64,000 bases of DNA from Paenibacillus segetis (GTDB lineage: Bacteria; Bacillota; Bacilli; Paenibacillales; Paenibacillaceae). Each line of letters starts with the position of its first letter. Position 1 is the stretch's first letter. A program made the position numbers and the translations under genes. Shown one piece after another: positions 52,477-61,041 of the stretch. The notes below the pieces were generated by a model. It saw nothing but the letters and a program-made list of their open reading frames with translations, searched no databases and was not told the origin of the DNA. The stretch lies in NCBI RefSeq assembly GCF_014639155.1, contig NZ_BMFT01000001.1, positions 1,488,001-1,552,000 on the forward strand, in the 5' to 3' direction.

Positions 52477-53655
52477 ATGAATTTCCCCTGGAAAAGGAAT
52501 CTATACGTGCTCTGGATCGGTGTTTTTTTCTGTAGTATGGCGTACTCTATGGTTATTCCATTTCTATCTTTGTTTATAGCACACGATCTTGGTGTCACAG
52601 ATCATTTAACGCTATGGTCAGGATTTGCATTTGGGATCACATTTCTTGCTGGTGCACTGATCTCACCATTTTGGGGTTCGCTCTCGGACAAATATGGACG
52701 TAAACCGATGCTGTTACGCTCGGGGTTTGCTCTTTGTGGTGTTTATATTTTAACCTCATTTGTTCAGAATCCTTATCAGCTCGTGGCGGTTCGGATCTTG
52801 TCCGGATTACTGGCAGGTTATGTGCCTTCAGCGATTGCTTTGGTGGCAACGAATACGCCAGAGAAGAATGTTGGTTATTCGCTCGGTATTATGTCAACGG
52901 CAAGCGCAGCGGGTGGTATTATTGGCCCGATGATCGGCGGTTTTTTAAGTAAATATATAGGATACCGCGAATCTTTTCTGGCTGCAGGTGCGGTAGTATG
53001 TCTCTCTGCATTAGTTGCTTGGTTCTTCGTAAAAGAAGAGAATTATGATAAGAACCGCGAACGCTCGCATGTGCTTGACGACTTAAAGAAAGCTTCTGCC
53101 AATTCACCATTCATGAAACAGTTGATTATCGCGCTTATTGTTACCTCATCGGTCATGGTACTAGAACCATTGCTATCACTGTACGTGCTTGACCTTGGAG
53201 CCTCTAGGTCAGATGCGTCTTTCAGTTCAGGAATCATTTTCTCGGCGGTTGGGATATCAACTGTGATTGCTGCGCCAATATGGGGAAGAATAGGTCAGCG
53301 AATTGGGTATCGAAATACACTGATTATTGGCTTACTAGGTGGCGGCTTGGGCAACTTCCTTCAGGTGTTTGTTCATAATCTCGTGGGTTTTGGGATACTT
53401 CGTTTTGTATATGGTCTGTTCTTCGCAGCAGTCTTTCCTGCGCTTAATGCATTGATTGTAAAAGTAACTGAACCAGAGTTCCGAGGAAGGGCATTTAGTC
53501 TAAACCAATCTGCAAATCAGCTAGGGAATATGGTCGGGCCAATGTCAGGGGGAGCTTTAGCCGGTTGGGTATCTATACCTTTCGTATTCGTACTCAACGG
53601 ATTACTTCTGGTTATTACGGCGACGACACTCCGATTGAAGTCGCGAAGATCATAA
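52477..53655 (+). CDS. MFS drug-efflux-type transporter
   Basis: This 392-residue protein with about 12 membrane segments has the MFS motif GSLSDKYGRKPML after segment 2 and a proline/glycine-rich segment 5 (SAAGGIIGPMIGGFL) as in the DHA1 (12-TM drug:H+ antiporter, MdtG-like) group. ATG 52477 is preceded by GGGGGTGG; ATG 52474 is adjacent. It is divergent from the esterase and unlinked to a regulator here. The substrate is unknown. Confidence 0.88.
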   Translation: MNFPWKRNLYVLWIGVFFCSMAYSMVIPFLSLFIAHDLGVTDHLTLWSGFAFGITFLAGALISPFWGSLSDKYGRKPMLLRSGFALCGVYILTSFVQNPYQLVAVRILSGLLAGYVPSAIALVATNTPEKNVGYSLGIMSTASAAGGIIGPMIGGFLSKYIGYRESFLAAGAVVCLSALVAWFFVKEENYDKNRERSHVLDDLKKASANSPFMKQLIIALIVTSSVMVLEPLLSLYVLDLGASRSDASFSSGIIFSAVGISTVIAAPIWGRIGQRIGYRNTLIIGLLGGGLGNFLQVFVHNLVGFGILRFVYGLFFAAVFPALNALIVKVTEPEFRGRAFSLNQSANQLGNMVGPMSGGALAGWVSIPFVFVLNGLLLVITATTLRLKSRRS

Positions 53656-53672
53656 AGTAACTTGGGACAAAG

Positions 53673-53722
53673 AAAAGGTCCACATGACGGCAGTGTATTA
53701 AGCCGAATTGTGGACCTTTTCA
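53673..53722. terminator. Terminator after the MFS gene
   Basis: AAAAGGTCCACA pairs with TGTGGACCTTTT; A and T ends allow action in both directions. Confidence 0.85.
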
Positions 53723-53769
53723 TAACATCACTATATTCCAATTGTCTAGGCTACAGGTGACTCTCAACT

Positions 53770-54009
53770 TTAGTAGAGAGAAAGCGCCAAAGAGTCGAAT
53801 TCGCTTTTGCTGTGGAGAATCGCTTCGGAACCTTCAATCTCGATACTAATGAGGGAGTTCAGACATTTCTGAAGTGCTTGTTTACCAGTGCGGATTTTGT
53901 TCTCAAGTGCGCTGGTGAGCAATTTCAATGTCCGCTGTATAGGTTGCTTGTTGTCGATGTTAAAATAAACGGGTACAAGACTGTTTTGAAAATTAATAAG
54001 TATTCTCAT
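53770..54009 (-). CDS. Small uncharacterised protein, 79 aa
   Basis: A 79-codon frame on the minus strand begins MRILINFQNSLVPVYF and is preceded by GAGGTGATTTAA, a good ribosome binding site at the right distance. A frame on the opposite strand here has no such site. I recognise no family; the protein is mixed alpha/beta with one Cys. The roughly 290 bases upstream, to 54301, are very AT-rich and hold nothing I can name apart from the promoter region of the next gene. Confidence 0.55.
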   Translation of the reverse strand: MRILINFQNSLVPVYFNIDNKQPIQRTLKLLTSALENKIRTGKQALQKCLNSLISIEIEGSEAILHSKSEFDSLALSLY

Positions 54010-54301
54010 TTAAATCACCTCTATAAAGTGGTTTCATATTACACATTCTAAAATAGAAATCTTAAAAATAGATTAAGAAATGATTATAATTCTATAAAAG
54101 TTTGATTACTTATGTACCTAATACGAATATTAATCTAAAAAAGTTTCATTTTTTGTATTTATTTTGCTTGAATCACGACATATTTTTTGAAAATATGCAA
54201 TAAGCCTTTTGTCTTATATTCATTCGTAAACATGGAAAATTATCACAGCTATCTTCTCGTTACTAGAATTATAATGTTTGAAATGAAAGGGGAGATAAAG
54301 G

Positions 54302-55108
54302 ATGAGTGAAGTTGTAAGAAACTATTATGAGAACAATGCAGAGCATGAATGGGAGAGATTAAACCAGCCTTACAGTAAAATTGAATTCTTAAGTACATTA
54401 CGATTATTTGAGAAGTACTTATCTCCCGCAGGGCATATTTGTGATGTCGGCTCCGGTCCTGGGAGATATTCGATAGAGCTGTTAAAACAAGGGTATCAGG
54501 TTACATTGTTCGAAATCTCGCAACAAGAGCTCGATATTGCTTCAGAGAGAATTCAAGAATTAGGACTACAAGCTGAAGCCTATATCTGCGATAATGCGAC
54601 GAATATGCATGTTCTTGATGATGAAGCTTATGAAGCTGTTCTAGTGATGGGACCGCTATATCATATTCATGATGATGAGGCGCGAAGTAAAATAATTCGG
54701 GAAACCTCAAGAATTCTAAAAAAAGATGGTGTAGCGATTTTCGCATACATAAATTCATGGGGGGCACTAAAGGCTGGGGTATCTGAATTTAGTGAGGAAT
54801 TTAGAGATTTAAACCATCTTTATAATTATTTAGGCGAGCTAAAGTTGGATGAGAATCAGGGTTTTACAGAATGTTATTTCACGACACCAGTAAAGGCACT
54901 AGACGAAGTTACATTAGGCGGATTTGAGATTGTAACATACGCGGGGACTGAAAGCTTCCTAGCAGGTATGCGTCCCGAAGTAACAAGATTGTACAATGAA
55001 GATCGCATCGTTTATGATCATCTATTACAAGTGGCGAGTGAAAGCTGTGAGTTACCACAGTACCGTGACGCGACGGAACATCTGCATATTGTGGCAAGAA
55101 AGAGATAG
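54302..55108 (+). CDS. Class I SAM-dependent methyltransferase
   Basis: This 268-residue protein has methyltransferase motif I, DVGSGPGRYSIELLKQG, near residues 46-62, an acidic motif II (VTLFEISQQEL) and motif IV AVLVMGPLYHI. It fits the Methyltransf_11/25 group acting on small molecules; the substrate is unknown. AAGGGGAGATAAAG precedes the ATG. It stands alone. Confidence 0.88.
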   Translation: MSEVVRNYYENNAEHEWERLNQPYSKIEFLSTLRLFEKYLSPAGHICDVGSGPGRYSIELLKQGYQVTLFEISQQELDIASERIQELGLQAEAYICDNATNMHVLDDEAYEAVLVMGPLYHIHDDEARSKIIRETSRILKKDGVAIFAYINSWGALKAGVSEFSEEFRDLNHLYNYLGELKLDENQGFTECYFTTPVKALDEVTLGGFEIVTYAGTESFLAGMRPEVTRLYNEDRIVYDHLLQVASESCELPQYRDATEHLHIVARKR

Positions 55109-55253
55109 AGTAATAGTATGGCTATACAGGATTAACTTTATTATCTATAATTATGTTGTAATGTAATAGTTTGGGATTATTGATGAGTGTTTTGATTTTT
55201 TCTAAATTGGTTAAGTTTATTAGATATGCCGTATTCTAGTAGGAGGTGGGCTC

Positions 55254-55880
55254 ATGTTCATTGCGGAGTATTCCCGATCATTCATACCACCGCAAATATG
55301 GTCTCGACTGGGTAAGGCTGTGTCTAATAAGAAAGCATGTTGGCTCAAATTTAGCGTTGGTAATGAAGGATTTGAGGAATACTTGCTCATTACGAATGAA
55401 CGTGTTGTCAAGCTGGAACGTATAGAGGGGCAGCAATCTCTTTGTCAGGTTGATGACATGGGTAGGCTATCTAGTATGTGTAGCAATTTGGCTAAAAGAA
55501 TGAAATGGAGCACTAGCTCGTCTATGGAGCTTCCTGCGCTTACGTTATCAAGAAGCCAGTTCGATAGGGTTCTAAGACATTCAGATGAACTTAATATGGA
55601 AGAGATTATGATGGAACTATTGAAGTCCTGTCCAGATGAAGCTGGTGTTATTGATTTGGCTAGATGCTTGAAGTTGAAGAGAGTTCAAGGTTATTTCACA
55701 TTCCTAATGGCAAATGGAGAAGAATGGGAAGGGCAAAGGGCCCAGTTTATTATTTGTCATTCCATGAACTGGCTGGTTCGTTCCAGTACGAAAGAAGACG
55801 AGGATTGGTTGATTGCATCACCCATGTCCAAGGTTAAGCTTCAGGAGCTTATGATCATGTGGCTTCGTCAGTCGAAGTAG
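55254..55880 (+). CDS. Uncharacterised protein, 208 aa
   Basis: I do not recognise this 208-residue soluble protein. It starts MFIAEYSRSFIPPQIW and has a beta-rich N-terminal part and a helical C-terminal part (ELMIMWLRQ end). No catalytic motif, signal or membrane segment is evident. TAGGAGGTG precedes the ATG, and a terminator follows, so it is a single-gene unit. Confidence 0.7.
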   Translation: MFIAEYSRSFIPPQIWSRLGKAVSNKKACWLKFSVGNEGFEEYLLITNERVVKLERIEGQQSLCQVDDMGRLSSMCSNLAKRMKWSTSSSMELPALTLSRSQFDRVLRHSDELNMEEIMMELLKSCPDEAGVIDLARCLKLKRVQGYFTFLMANGEEWEGQRAQFIICHSMNWLVRSSTKEDEDWLIASPMSKVKLQELMIMWLRQSK

Positions 55881-55901
55881 ATAAAATAATAAATTAGAAG
55901 A

Positions 55902-55928
55902 GCCGCCCATAAGGGGCGGTTTATTTTT
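55902..55928 (+). terminator. Terminator after the 208-aa gene
   Basis: GCCGCCC-ATAA-GGGGCGGT followed by TTATTTTT. Confidence 0.82.
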
Positions 55929-55939
55929 GTGAAAAATAG

Positions 55940-55978
55940 TTGATAAATAACAATCAAGTGTATATATTGTATATATAC
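55940..55978 (+). promoter_or_regulatory. Promoter and operator of the GntR-ABC operon
   Basis: TTGATA (55940-55945), a 17-bp spacer and TATATT (55963-55968). A perfect dyad GTATATAT-TGT-ATATATAC (55960-55978) overlaps the -10, as expected for autorepression by the GntR protein. Confidence 0.75.
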
Positions 55979-56018
55979 ATTACAAACAAAGAGTACATTG
56001 TTACAAAGGAAGGTGACT

Positions 56019-56402
56019 ATGAATATTATTCTCTCCCATTCATCTGGGGAACCTATATATTTGCAAATTGTTCAGCAAATCCGAGGGGCAATTCTGCAAG
56101 GAGAGCTCTCCCCAGGCATGCCGCTTCCCTCCATCCGCCAGCTTGCTAAGGATCTGCAAATTAGCGTCATTACAACGAAAAGGGCATATAACGAATTGGA
56201 GCAGGCAGGATTAGTTGATTCAGTTGTTGGTAAGGGATCTTTTGTATCAGGCGGGAATAAAGAATTTATCCGTGAACAGCGAATGCGGATGCTGGAAGAT
56301 AAACTCCGGGAAGTATTGGAGGAATGTCGTAGTATCCCCATTAGTAGTGATGAATTAGTCGATTGGATCAAGCTATTGGAGAAAGAAGGCGATAGTAAAT
56401 GA
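56019..56402 (+). CDS. GntR family regulator (YtrA/YhcF subfamily)
   Basis: This 127-residue protein has an N-terminal winged helix of the GntR type (PIYLQIVQQIRGAILQGEL, PSIRQLAKDLQIS) and only a short helical C-terminus, as in the YtrA/YhcF subfamily that controls neighbouring ABC transporters. AAAGGAAGGTGACT precedes the ATG. Its stop overlaps the start of the ATPase gene, so the three genes form an operon. A dyad over the upstream promoter is a likely operator. Confidence 0.9.
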   Translation: MNIILSHSSGEPIYLQIVQQIRGAILQGELSPGMPLPSIRQLAKDLQISVITTKRAYNELEQAGLVDSVVGKGSFVSGGNKEFIREQRMRMLEDKLREVLEECRSIPISSDELVDWIKLLEKEGDSK

Positions 56403-57268
56403 GTCATGCGATCGAAGTGACCGAGGTAAGCAAAACATATAAGAACTATAAACTGTCGGATGTGACGTTTGGTGTACCCAAGGGTTATATAACTGGACTA
56501 ATTGGTCCCAATGGGGCTGGTAAGAGTACGATCATTAAGATGATTATGGGGATGGTCCAACCCGATCAAGGTAGTATTTCGGTCTTGGGAAATGTGTTAA
56601 GTCCACATAGTGGCAACTATAAGGAAGAGATTGGGTACGTATCAGATGAGAACATATATTACGACTGTCTATCTATGAGGCGAATGAAGCAGATTATAGC
56701 TCCTTTCTATAGTAAATGGGACGAAGATGCCTACACCAAATATATGACTTTGTTTGAGTTGCCAGAGCGTAAGAAGATTAAAGATTGTTCCAAAGGCATG
56801 AAGATGAAATTCTCCATTGCGATGGCCTTATCTTATCACCCTTCTTTGTTGATTATGGATGAACCTACCGCGGGGCTTGATCCTGTCTTCCGGCGTGAAT
56901 TGTTAGATTTACTCTCGGATTACATCATGGATGAAGAAAAAAGCATTCTATTCTCCACGCATTTGACAACTGATCTGGACCGGGTAGCGGACTATATAAC
57001 GTTTTTGAATAAGGGGAGTCTCGTATTAACAGATACCAAAGACGATGTCCTGGAGCGTTATATACTCGTGAGAGGTGCAAGTAGTTTATTGGATTCAGAT
57101 GTTAGAAAAGAATTGGTTGGCGTGCGAGAGACGGCCGTTGGATTCGAGGGATTAGCTAGAGAACGAAATAAAGCTATGGAATTGTTTGGGGATCGTGTAC
57201 TGTATCAGCAGCCTACTTTAGAAGAGATCATGTATTTTACGTCAAAAGGAGGTAAACAACATGCATAG
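56399..57268 (+). CDS. ABC transporter ATPase (YtrB-like)
   Basis: This 289-residue ATPase has Walker A GPNGAGKST, a CSKGMKMKFSIAMALS signature, and Walker B LLIMDEPTAGLD. It overlaps the GntR gene by 4 bases and the permease gene by 8. The protein is typical of ABC-2-type transporters controlled by YtrA-like regulators, which often respond to wall-active compounds. Substrate unknown. Confidence 0.9.
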   Translation: MSHAIEVTEVSKTYKNYKLSDVTFGVPKGYITGLIGPNGAGKSTIIKMIMGMVQPDQGSISVLGNVLSPHSGNYKEEIGYVSDENIYYDCLSMRRMKQIIAPFYSKWDEDAYTKYMTLFELPERKKIKDCSKGMKMKFSIAMALSYHPSLLIMDEPTAGLDPVFRRELLDLLSDYIMDEEKSILFSTHLTTDLDRVADYITFLNKGSLVLTDTKDDVLERYILVRGASSLLDSDVRKELVGVRETAVGFEGLARERNKAMELFGDRVLYQQPTLEEIMYFTSKGGKQHA

Positions 57269-57896
57269 TATGGCTTCACTGTTGCGTAAGGATTTTCAGT
57301 TGATTCAGCGTTATTTATGGATAATTTTGATTTATGCCGTTGTGTTTTCTTCTCTTTTTCATAAAGACAATCAAATGCTGTTTGGTCTGCTGCCTAGCAT
57401 GATATTTATTATAACAAATAGTATGGATATGCGAATGCCTAACCAGCGATTTCTGGTCAGTCTCCCTGTGAATCGTAGATTCTTGGTGATTTCAAAATAT
57501 ACAAACTCTCTGATCTTCATCGTACTTGGATTTGTTCTTTGTATGCTTATAAATGGGATGTCGGATTTATATAATGTAGGGCGGATCGGATGGAATCTAC
57601 AATTTGTTGCCGGTACGTTTATGAGTATGCTTCTGGTTGTCTTGATTTATTTACCGCTCCACTACTGGTTAGCTCATAGAGGGGCTCAAATTCTTAATGT
57701 TGTTATGATGGCCATGGTGATGGGGGGAAGTACGGCTATTTCAGGCATAATAAATGATGTGGACTCAGCAGAACTTATGAATTGGATTGCTTCCCATCAA
57801 GCAGCGTTAGGGTGGTTCAGTATATTCAGTATGCTACTCTGTCTTTTCATTTCATATCGGATTTCGTTGCACATATTTATGAGAAGGGATCTATAA
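57261..57896 (+). CDS. ABC-2 type permease
   Basis: This 211-residue membrane protein with six predicted segments starts with a short soluble helix (SLLRKDFQLIQRY), as in ABC-2 permeases. AAAGGAGGTAAAC lies inside the ATPase gene, 8 bases of which overlap. It should form the membrane part of the transporter with the preceding ATPase. Confidence 0.85.
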   Translation: MHSMASLLRKDFQLIQRYLWIILIYAVVFSSLFHKDNQMLFGLLPSMIFIITNSMDMRMPNQRFLVSLPVNRRFLVISKYTNSLIFIVLGFVLCMLINGMSDLYNVGRIGWNLQFVAGTFMSMLLVVLIYLPLHYWLAHRGAQILNVVMMAMVMGGSTAISGIINDVDSAELMNWIASHQAALGWFSIFSMLLCLFISYRISLHIFMRRDL

Positions 57897-58006
57897 AATG
57901 GACAGATGATTAAATCACACCCCTTTATGGGTAATCTTGAGACAGGAACTAATTATGAAGTCCCAAAATCAAGAATCCCAATTTATTAATAGGAGAGTGT
58001 GGCATC

Positions 58007-58813
58007 ATGTCGATAAATCAAGCGAATAGAGGGCGGTTTGAAGGTAAGTGTGCCATCGTGACCGGAGCTGGTTCGGGAATTGGGAAGGCGGCTGCAATCA
58101 AGCTGGCCAAAGAAGGGGCCAAGGTAGCGCTTTTTGATCTTTTGAATAGCCGAACCCAAGGTACGGAAGCAGAGATCAACAAGGTCCACCCCGGAATGTC
58201 CCGTGCATTTGATGTAGATGTGTCTGACCCTGTGCGAGTAGAACAAGCTGTTCGTGAAGTGGCTGAGCATTTTGGTGGTATCGATATCGTGTTCGCTAAT
58301 GCGGGGATTAATGGTGCTGTAGGACCAATTGAAGAAATGACGTTTGATGAATGGCAAAAAACCATGAGCATTAATCTAAATGGAACATTTCTAACTGTAA
58401 AACATACGGTACCGTACCTGAAAAAACAGAGTGGAGGGAGCATCATTATCACCAGCTCCATCAATGGTAACGACCGTTTCTCAGGTTTTGGGATGTCAGC
58501 TTACAGTACAACGAAGGCCGGACAAGTGGCTTTTGCTAAAATGGCTGCGCTAGAACTAGCTAAATATAAGATCCGGGTTAATGTTATCTGCCCAGGTGCG
58601 ATTGCTACGAATATTGACTCCAGTACGGAAGTTAGCGAAGATTTGCAGGAGATTATCATTCCAGTGGAGTATCCGGAAGGCTCTCAGCCCCTTGCGGATG
58701 GACCGGGAGAAGCTGAGAATGTAGCGGATCTTGTGGCGTTCCTTGCTTCGAATGAATCGATCCATGTCACAGGGGCTAGAATCGTCATTGACGGTGCGGA
58801 ATCGTTGTTGTAA
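58007..58813 (+). CDS. Short-chain dehydrogenase/reductase
   Basis: This 268-residue classical SDR has TGAGSGIG near residue 20, NAG near residue 103, and the catalytic S...YSTTK set in the middle. It carries the terminal substrate-loop region with GEAENVADLVAFLAS and a cofactor-site Asp (LFDLL), suggesting NAD(H) preference. AGGAGAGTG precedes the ATG. No neighbour suggests the substrate. Confidence 0.88.
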   Translation: MSINQANRGRFEGKCAIVTGAGSGIGKAAAIKLAKEGAKVALFDLLNSRTQGTEAEINKVHPGMSRAFDVDVSDPVRVEQAVREVAEHFGGIDIVFANAGINGAVGPIEEMTFDEWQKTMSINLNGTFLTVKHTVPYLKKQSGGSIIITSSINGNDRFSGFGMSAYSTTKAGQVAFAKMAALELAKYKIRVNVICPGAIATNIDSSTEVSEDLQEIIIPVEYPEGSQPLADGPGEAENVADLVAFLASNESIHVTGARIVIDGAESLL

Positions 58814-58837
58814 CGCTAACTAAATATTTAAATTAGG

Positions 58838-58866
58838 CTCAAGCAGAAAATGCTTGAGTTTTTTTG
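58838..58866 (+). terminator. Terminator after the SDR gene
   Basis: CTCAAGCA pairs with TGCTTGAG around GAAAA, followed by seven T. Confidence 0.88.
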
Positions 58867-58900
58867 TGTAGTAGGACCACTATATCCTCGATAATTTTTG

Positions 58901-58941
58901 TCACATAGTACATTGACACACATAGTAATATTTTATATGAT
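58901..58941 (+). promoter_or_regulatory. Promoter of the PadR operon
   Basis: TTGACA (58913-58918), a 17-bp spacer and TATGAT (58936-58941). The direct repeat CACATAGTA occurs at 58902-58910 and 58919-58927, flanking the -35, and may be a regulator site. Confidence 0.75.
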
Positions 58942-58962
58942 ACACCTGTGAGGTGAACAATT

Positions 58963-59298
58963 ATGAAAGAAAATAGTATTAGCAGCGATTTAATTCGCGG
59001 CAATATCGATACCATCATTCTTCGTGTGTTATGTGACGGTGATAATTATGGCTACGAAATTATTAAAGCAATTTCGAAAAAGAGCAACGGTAAATATGAG
59101 TTGAAAGAACCTTCGCTATACACAAGCTTAAAAAGGCTCGAGACCAATAAACTGATTCAGTCTTATTGGGGAGATGAAAGCCAAGGTGGTAGGCGCAAGT
59201 ATTATAAAGTGACAGAAGCCGGAATGGAGACCTTTCAGCGCAATCTTGCAGATTGGAAGATCGCCAAAGAATTAATCGACGAGTTATTAGAGAATTAA
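58963..59298 (+). CDS. PadR family transcriptional regulator
   Basis: This 111-residue protein has the PadR winged helix: LRVLCDGDNYGYEIIKAI, EPSLYTSLKRLETNKLI and GGRRKYYKVTEAG. It is followed by a gene pair for a membrane protein and a DUF4825 protein. Such PadR/DUF1700-type operons often respond to cell-envelope or cationic peptide stress. GAGGTGAAC precedes the ATG. Confidence 0.92.
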   Translation: MKENSISSDLIRGNIDTIILRVLCDGDNYGYEIIKAISKKSNGKYELKEPSLYTSLKRLETNKLIQSYWGDESQGGRRKYYKVTEAGMETFQRNLADWKIAKELIDELLEN

Positions 59299-59351
59299 GT
59301 ACAAGTATACGAAAGCAGTTTTCATACAGAAAACTTTTGGAGGGATTTTAG

Positions 59352-60038
59352 ATGAATGAACTACAAATGTATGTGGATCGTTTATTCAGACGACATAAAA
59401 ATAATAAACAAACCAATGATTTGAAGGCAGAGATTCTAAGTAATCTTGAAGCTAAAGTGGCTGACCTCACATCGGGAGGCATGGAGTATAAACAAGCGGT
59501 AAAGGTAGCTACGGAGAATATCGATAGTGTCGACTTTCTATTAGATCATGGTAACAAAAAAATCTATTTCACCAGATATTTAACGGAGCTACTACAGATC
59601 GCGTTACTGTATTGTCTAATAGCGTGGATTGTAACAATACCGCTTAGAATTATTGGAGAAGGGATTGTGCTTAATGGGGTCCTTTTTATAATCTTTATTA
59701 TAGTTGGGGCTCTATTCTTGATCTTTAGGTTTATTAAAGCAAATCGCTTTGTAAATATGACATTCACTTGTGATCAGGATGCGATAAAGCGTAATCGGAA
59801 TTTAATTTGGTTCATTTGGATTTTGTTTATTACGGTGTGGACACTTGGTAATGTAGCGATTGATTTTGGCAGTAATATCTGGTATTCGCATCAGATCAAA
59901 ATTGGGGGCCCTTATCAATTTGCTGTATTGGCAATTCGATATGCACTTCCGTTTGTTTCCGTCATCATTCCTATGTTATTTCAAGCATCCGTGAAACTAA
60001 TTGCGAAGTATGAGGTAGGTAGCCAAGATGAAGACTAG
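59352..60038 (+). CDS. Membrane protein with an N-terminal permease-prefix-like domain
   Basis: This 228-residue protein has a soluble helical N-terminus of about 75 residues (LKAEILSNLEAKVADL...), as in the permease prefix domain, followed by four to five membrane segments. It overlaps the next gene by 11 bases and follows a PadR regulator, the usual partner of such proteins. Function unknown. TTGGAGGGA precedes the ATG. Confidence 0.8.
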   Translation: MNELQMYVDRLFRRHKNNKQTNDLKAEILSNLEAKVADLTSGGMEYKQAVKVATENIDSVDFLLDHGNKKIYFTRYLTELLQIALLYCLIAWIVTIPLRIIGEGIVLNGVLFIIFIIVGALFLIFRFIKANRFVNMTFTCDQDAIKRNRNLIWFIWILFITVWTLGNVAIDFGSNIWYSHQIKIGGPYQFAVLAIRYALPFVSVIIPMLFQASVKLIAKYEVGSQDED

Positions 60039-60606
60039 AAATACGATCATTATCATTCTACTGATGCTCGGAATTGGTTTATTTACCGTAGTTCAAGGTT
60101 GGATCATCCCTCAACAAGAACAAGATAAGCAGCGGTATATAATGGAGCAACAAAGTCCGCTTACTCACGATATTGGAAGTGTATTAAAATTTAAAAGCAA
60201 ATACATGGGCGATTTTTCTAATTTCGATAATTTGATAAGTTCCTTACCTTTAAACCGTGTTGATAGGTCATATCAACTTTACCCAGAACAATTAACAGCT
60301 CAAATCAATTATGAAGAAACGGTACTTGGTATCGGACAGGAACGAGTAGAGCTGGGTCTAATCTATAATGCAACGGCTGCATTTGCTCTAATTGATAATC
60401 TTGAAGGTATTAACTTTAATTTCATGGATGTGGACTATCAGGTCAAACGTCAGGATGTTGAGAACTGGTATGGTACGACTTTGTCTGCATTATTAGTTGA
60501 AGATACTTGGGGAGCTAAAGTACAGGAGAAGCTTGCTGACGATGAATATGTACTCAGTTGTTCAAAAGCGTTGCTCTCGAAATCAAAAATCCAACCCGCT
60601 AGTTGA
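60028..60606 (+). CDS. DUF4825 family protein
   Basis: This 192-residue protein has one N-terminal membrane segment or uncleaved signal (residues 6-25) and an extracellular domain starting DIGSVLKFKSKYMGD, typical of DUF4825. The central part includes TAQINYEETVLG and ALIDNLEGINF. It overlaps the upstream gene by 11 bases. The family is often found with PadR regulators; no activity is known. Confidence 0.8.
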   Translation: MKTRNTIIIILLMLGIGLFTVVQGWIIPQQEQDKQRYIMEQQSPLTHDIGSVLKFKSKYMGDFSNFDNLISSLPLNRVDRSYQLYPEQLTAQINYEETVLGIGQERVELGLIYNATAAFALIDNLEGINFNFMDVDYQVKRQDVENWYGTTLSALLVEDTWGAKVQEKLADDEYVLSCSKALLSKSKIQPAS

Positions 60607-60622
60607 GGGGATGGATTTTTTT
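60585..60622 (+). terminator. Terminator overlapping the DUF4825 stop
   Basis: AAATCCA-CCC pairs with GGG-TGGATTT, followed by T's to 60622. Confidence 0.75.
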
Positions 60623-60642
60623 GTTGCTTCGCTATTTTACGA

Positions 60643-60810
60643 TCAGAACATGGGGAATACATATTTGACCAAGAAGTAAAGTGCTCCGAAAAATATAATG
60701 ATATACGCTGCGTATTTAATAAATGTTGACGCAACAATGCTGGAATCCGATTTCTTTTGTACCTCCCTATGTTCGACTTCAACACTTCTATCTTTGTAAG
60801 CAGGTTCCAT
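60643..60810 (-). CDS. Small membrane protein, 55 aa
   Basis: This 55-residue protein, beginning MEPAYKDRSVEVEHREVQ, has a polar N-terminal half and a single C-terminal membrane segment (residues 33-51). AAAGGAGAG lies upstream of ATG 60810 on the minus strand. It is divergent from the hydrolase-TetR operon. Family and function are unknown. Confidence 0.7.
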   Translation of the reverse strand: MEPAYKDRSVEVEHREVQKKSDSSIVASTFIKYAAYIIIFFGALYFLVKYVFPMF

Positions 60811-60952
60811 TATCAATCTCTCCTTTCGAAATTTTCGATTTGAATTAATCGGTGATTTTGTATAGCCTCCATTAACCGAGACTTTCTTACTTGAAACAAA
60901 AGTCGCACACCACTTGTCAGATTGGTCAAAAAACACCTCTTCAAGTTCACTC

Positions 60953-60999
60953 TTGGCAATCTAACAACTGTTAGGTATAATCTATCTAACAGTTGTTAG
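60953..60999 (+). promoter_or_regulatory. Promoter with paired TetR-type operators
   Basis: TTGGCA (60953-60958), a 17-bp spacer and TATAAT (60976-60981). CTAACAACTGTTAG (60961-60974) lies in the spacer, and its exact reverse complement lies at 60986-60999, just after the -10. Each site is itself a near palindrome. Binding of the TetR protein would close the promoter. Confidence 0.85.
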
Positions 61000-61041
61000 G
61001 TTGATACGGTTAAGAGACTATTCTTGGGGGAGTGGTTGTAA

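Noticed and set aside
53812-54051. Plus-strand 79-codon frame
   Set aside because: It is opposite a minus-strand frame that has a good GAGGTGAT ribosome binding site; the plus frame has none.
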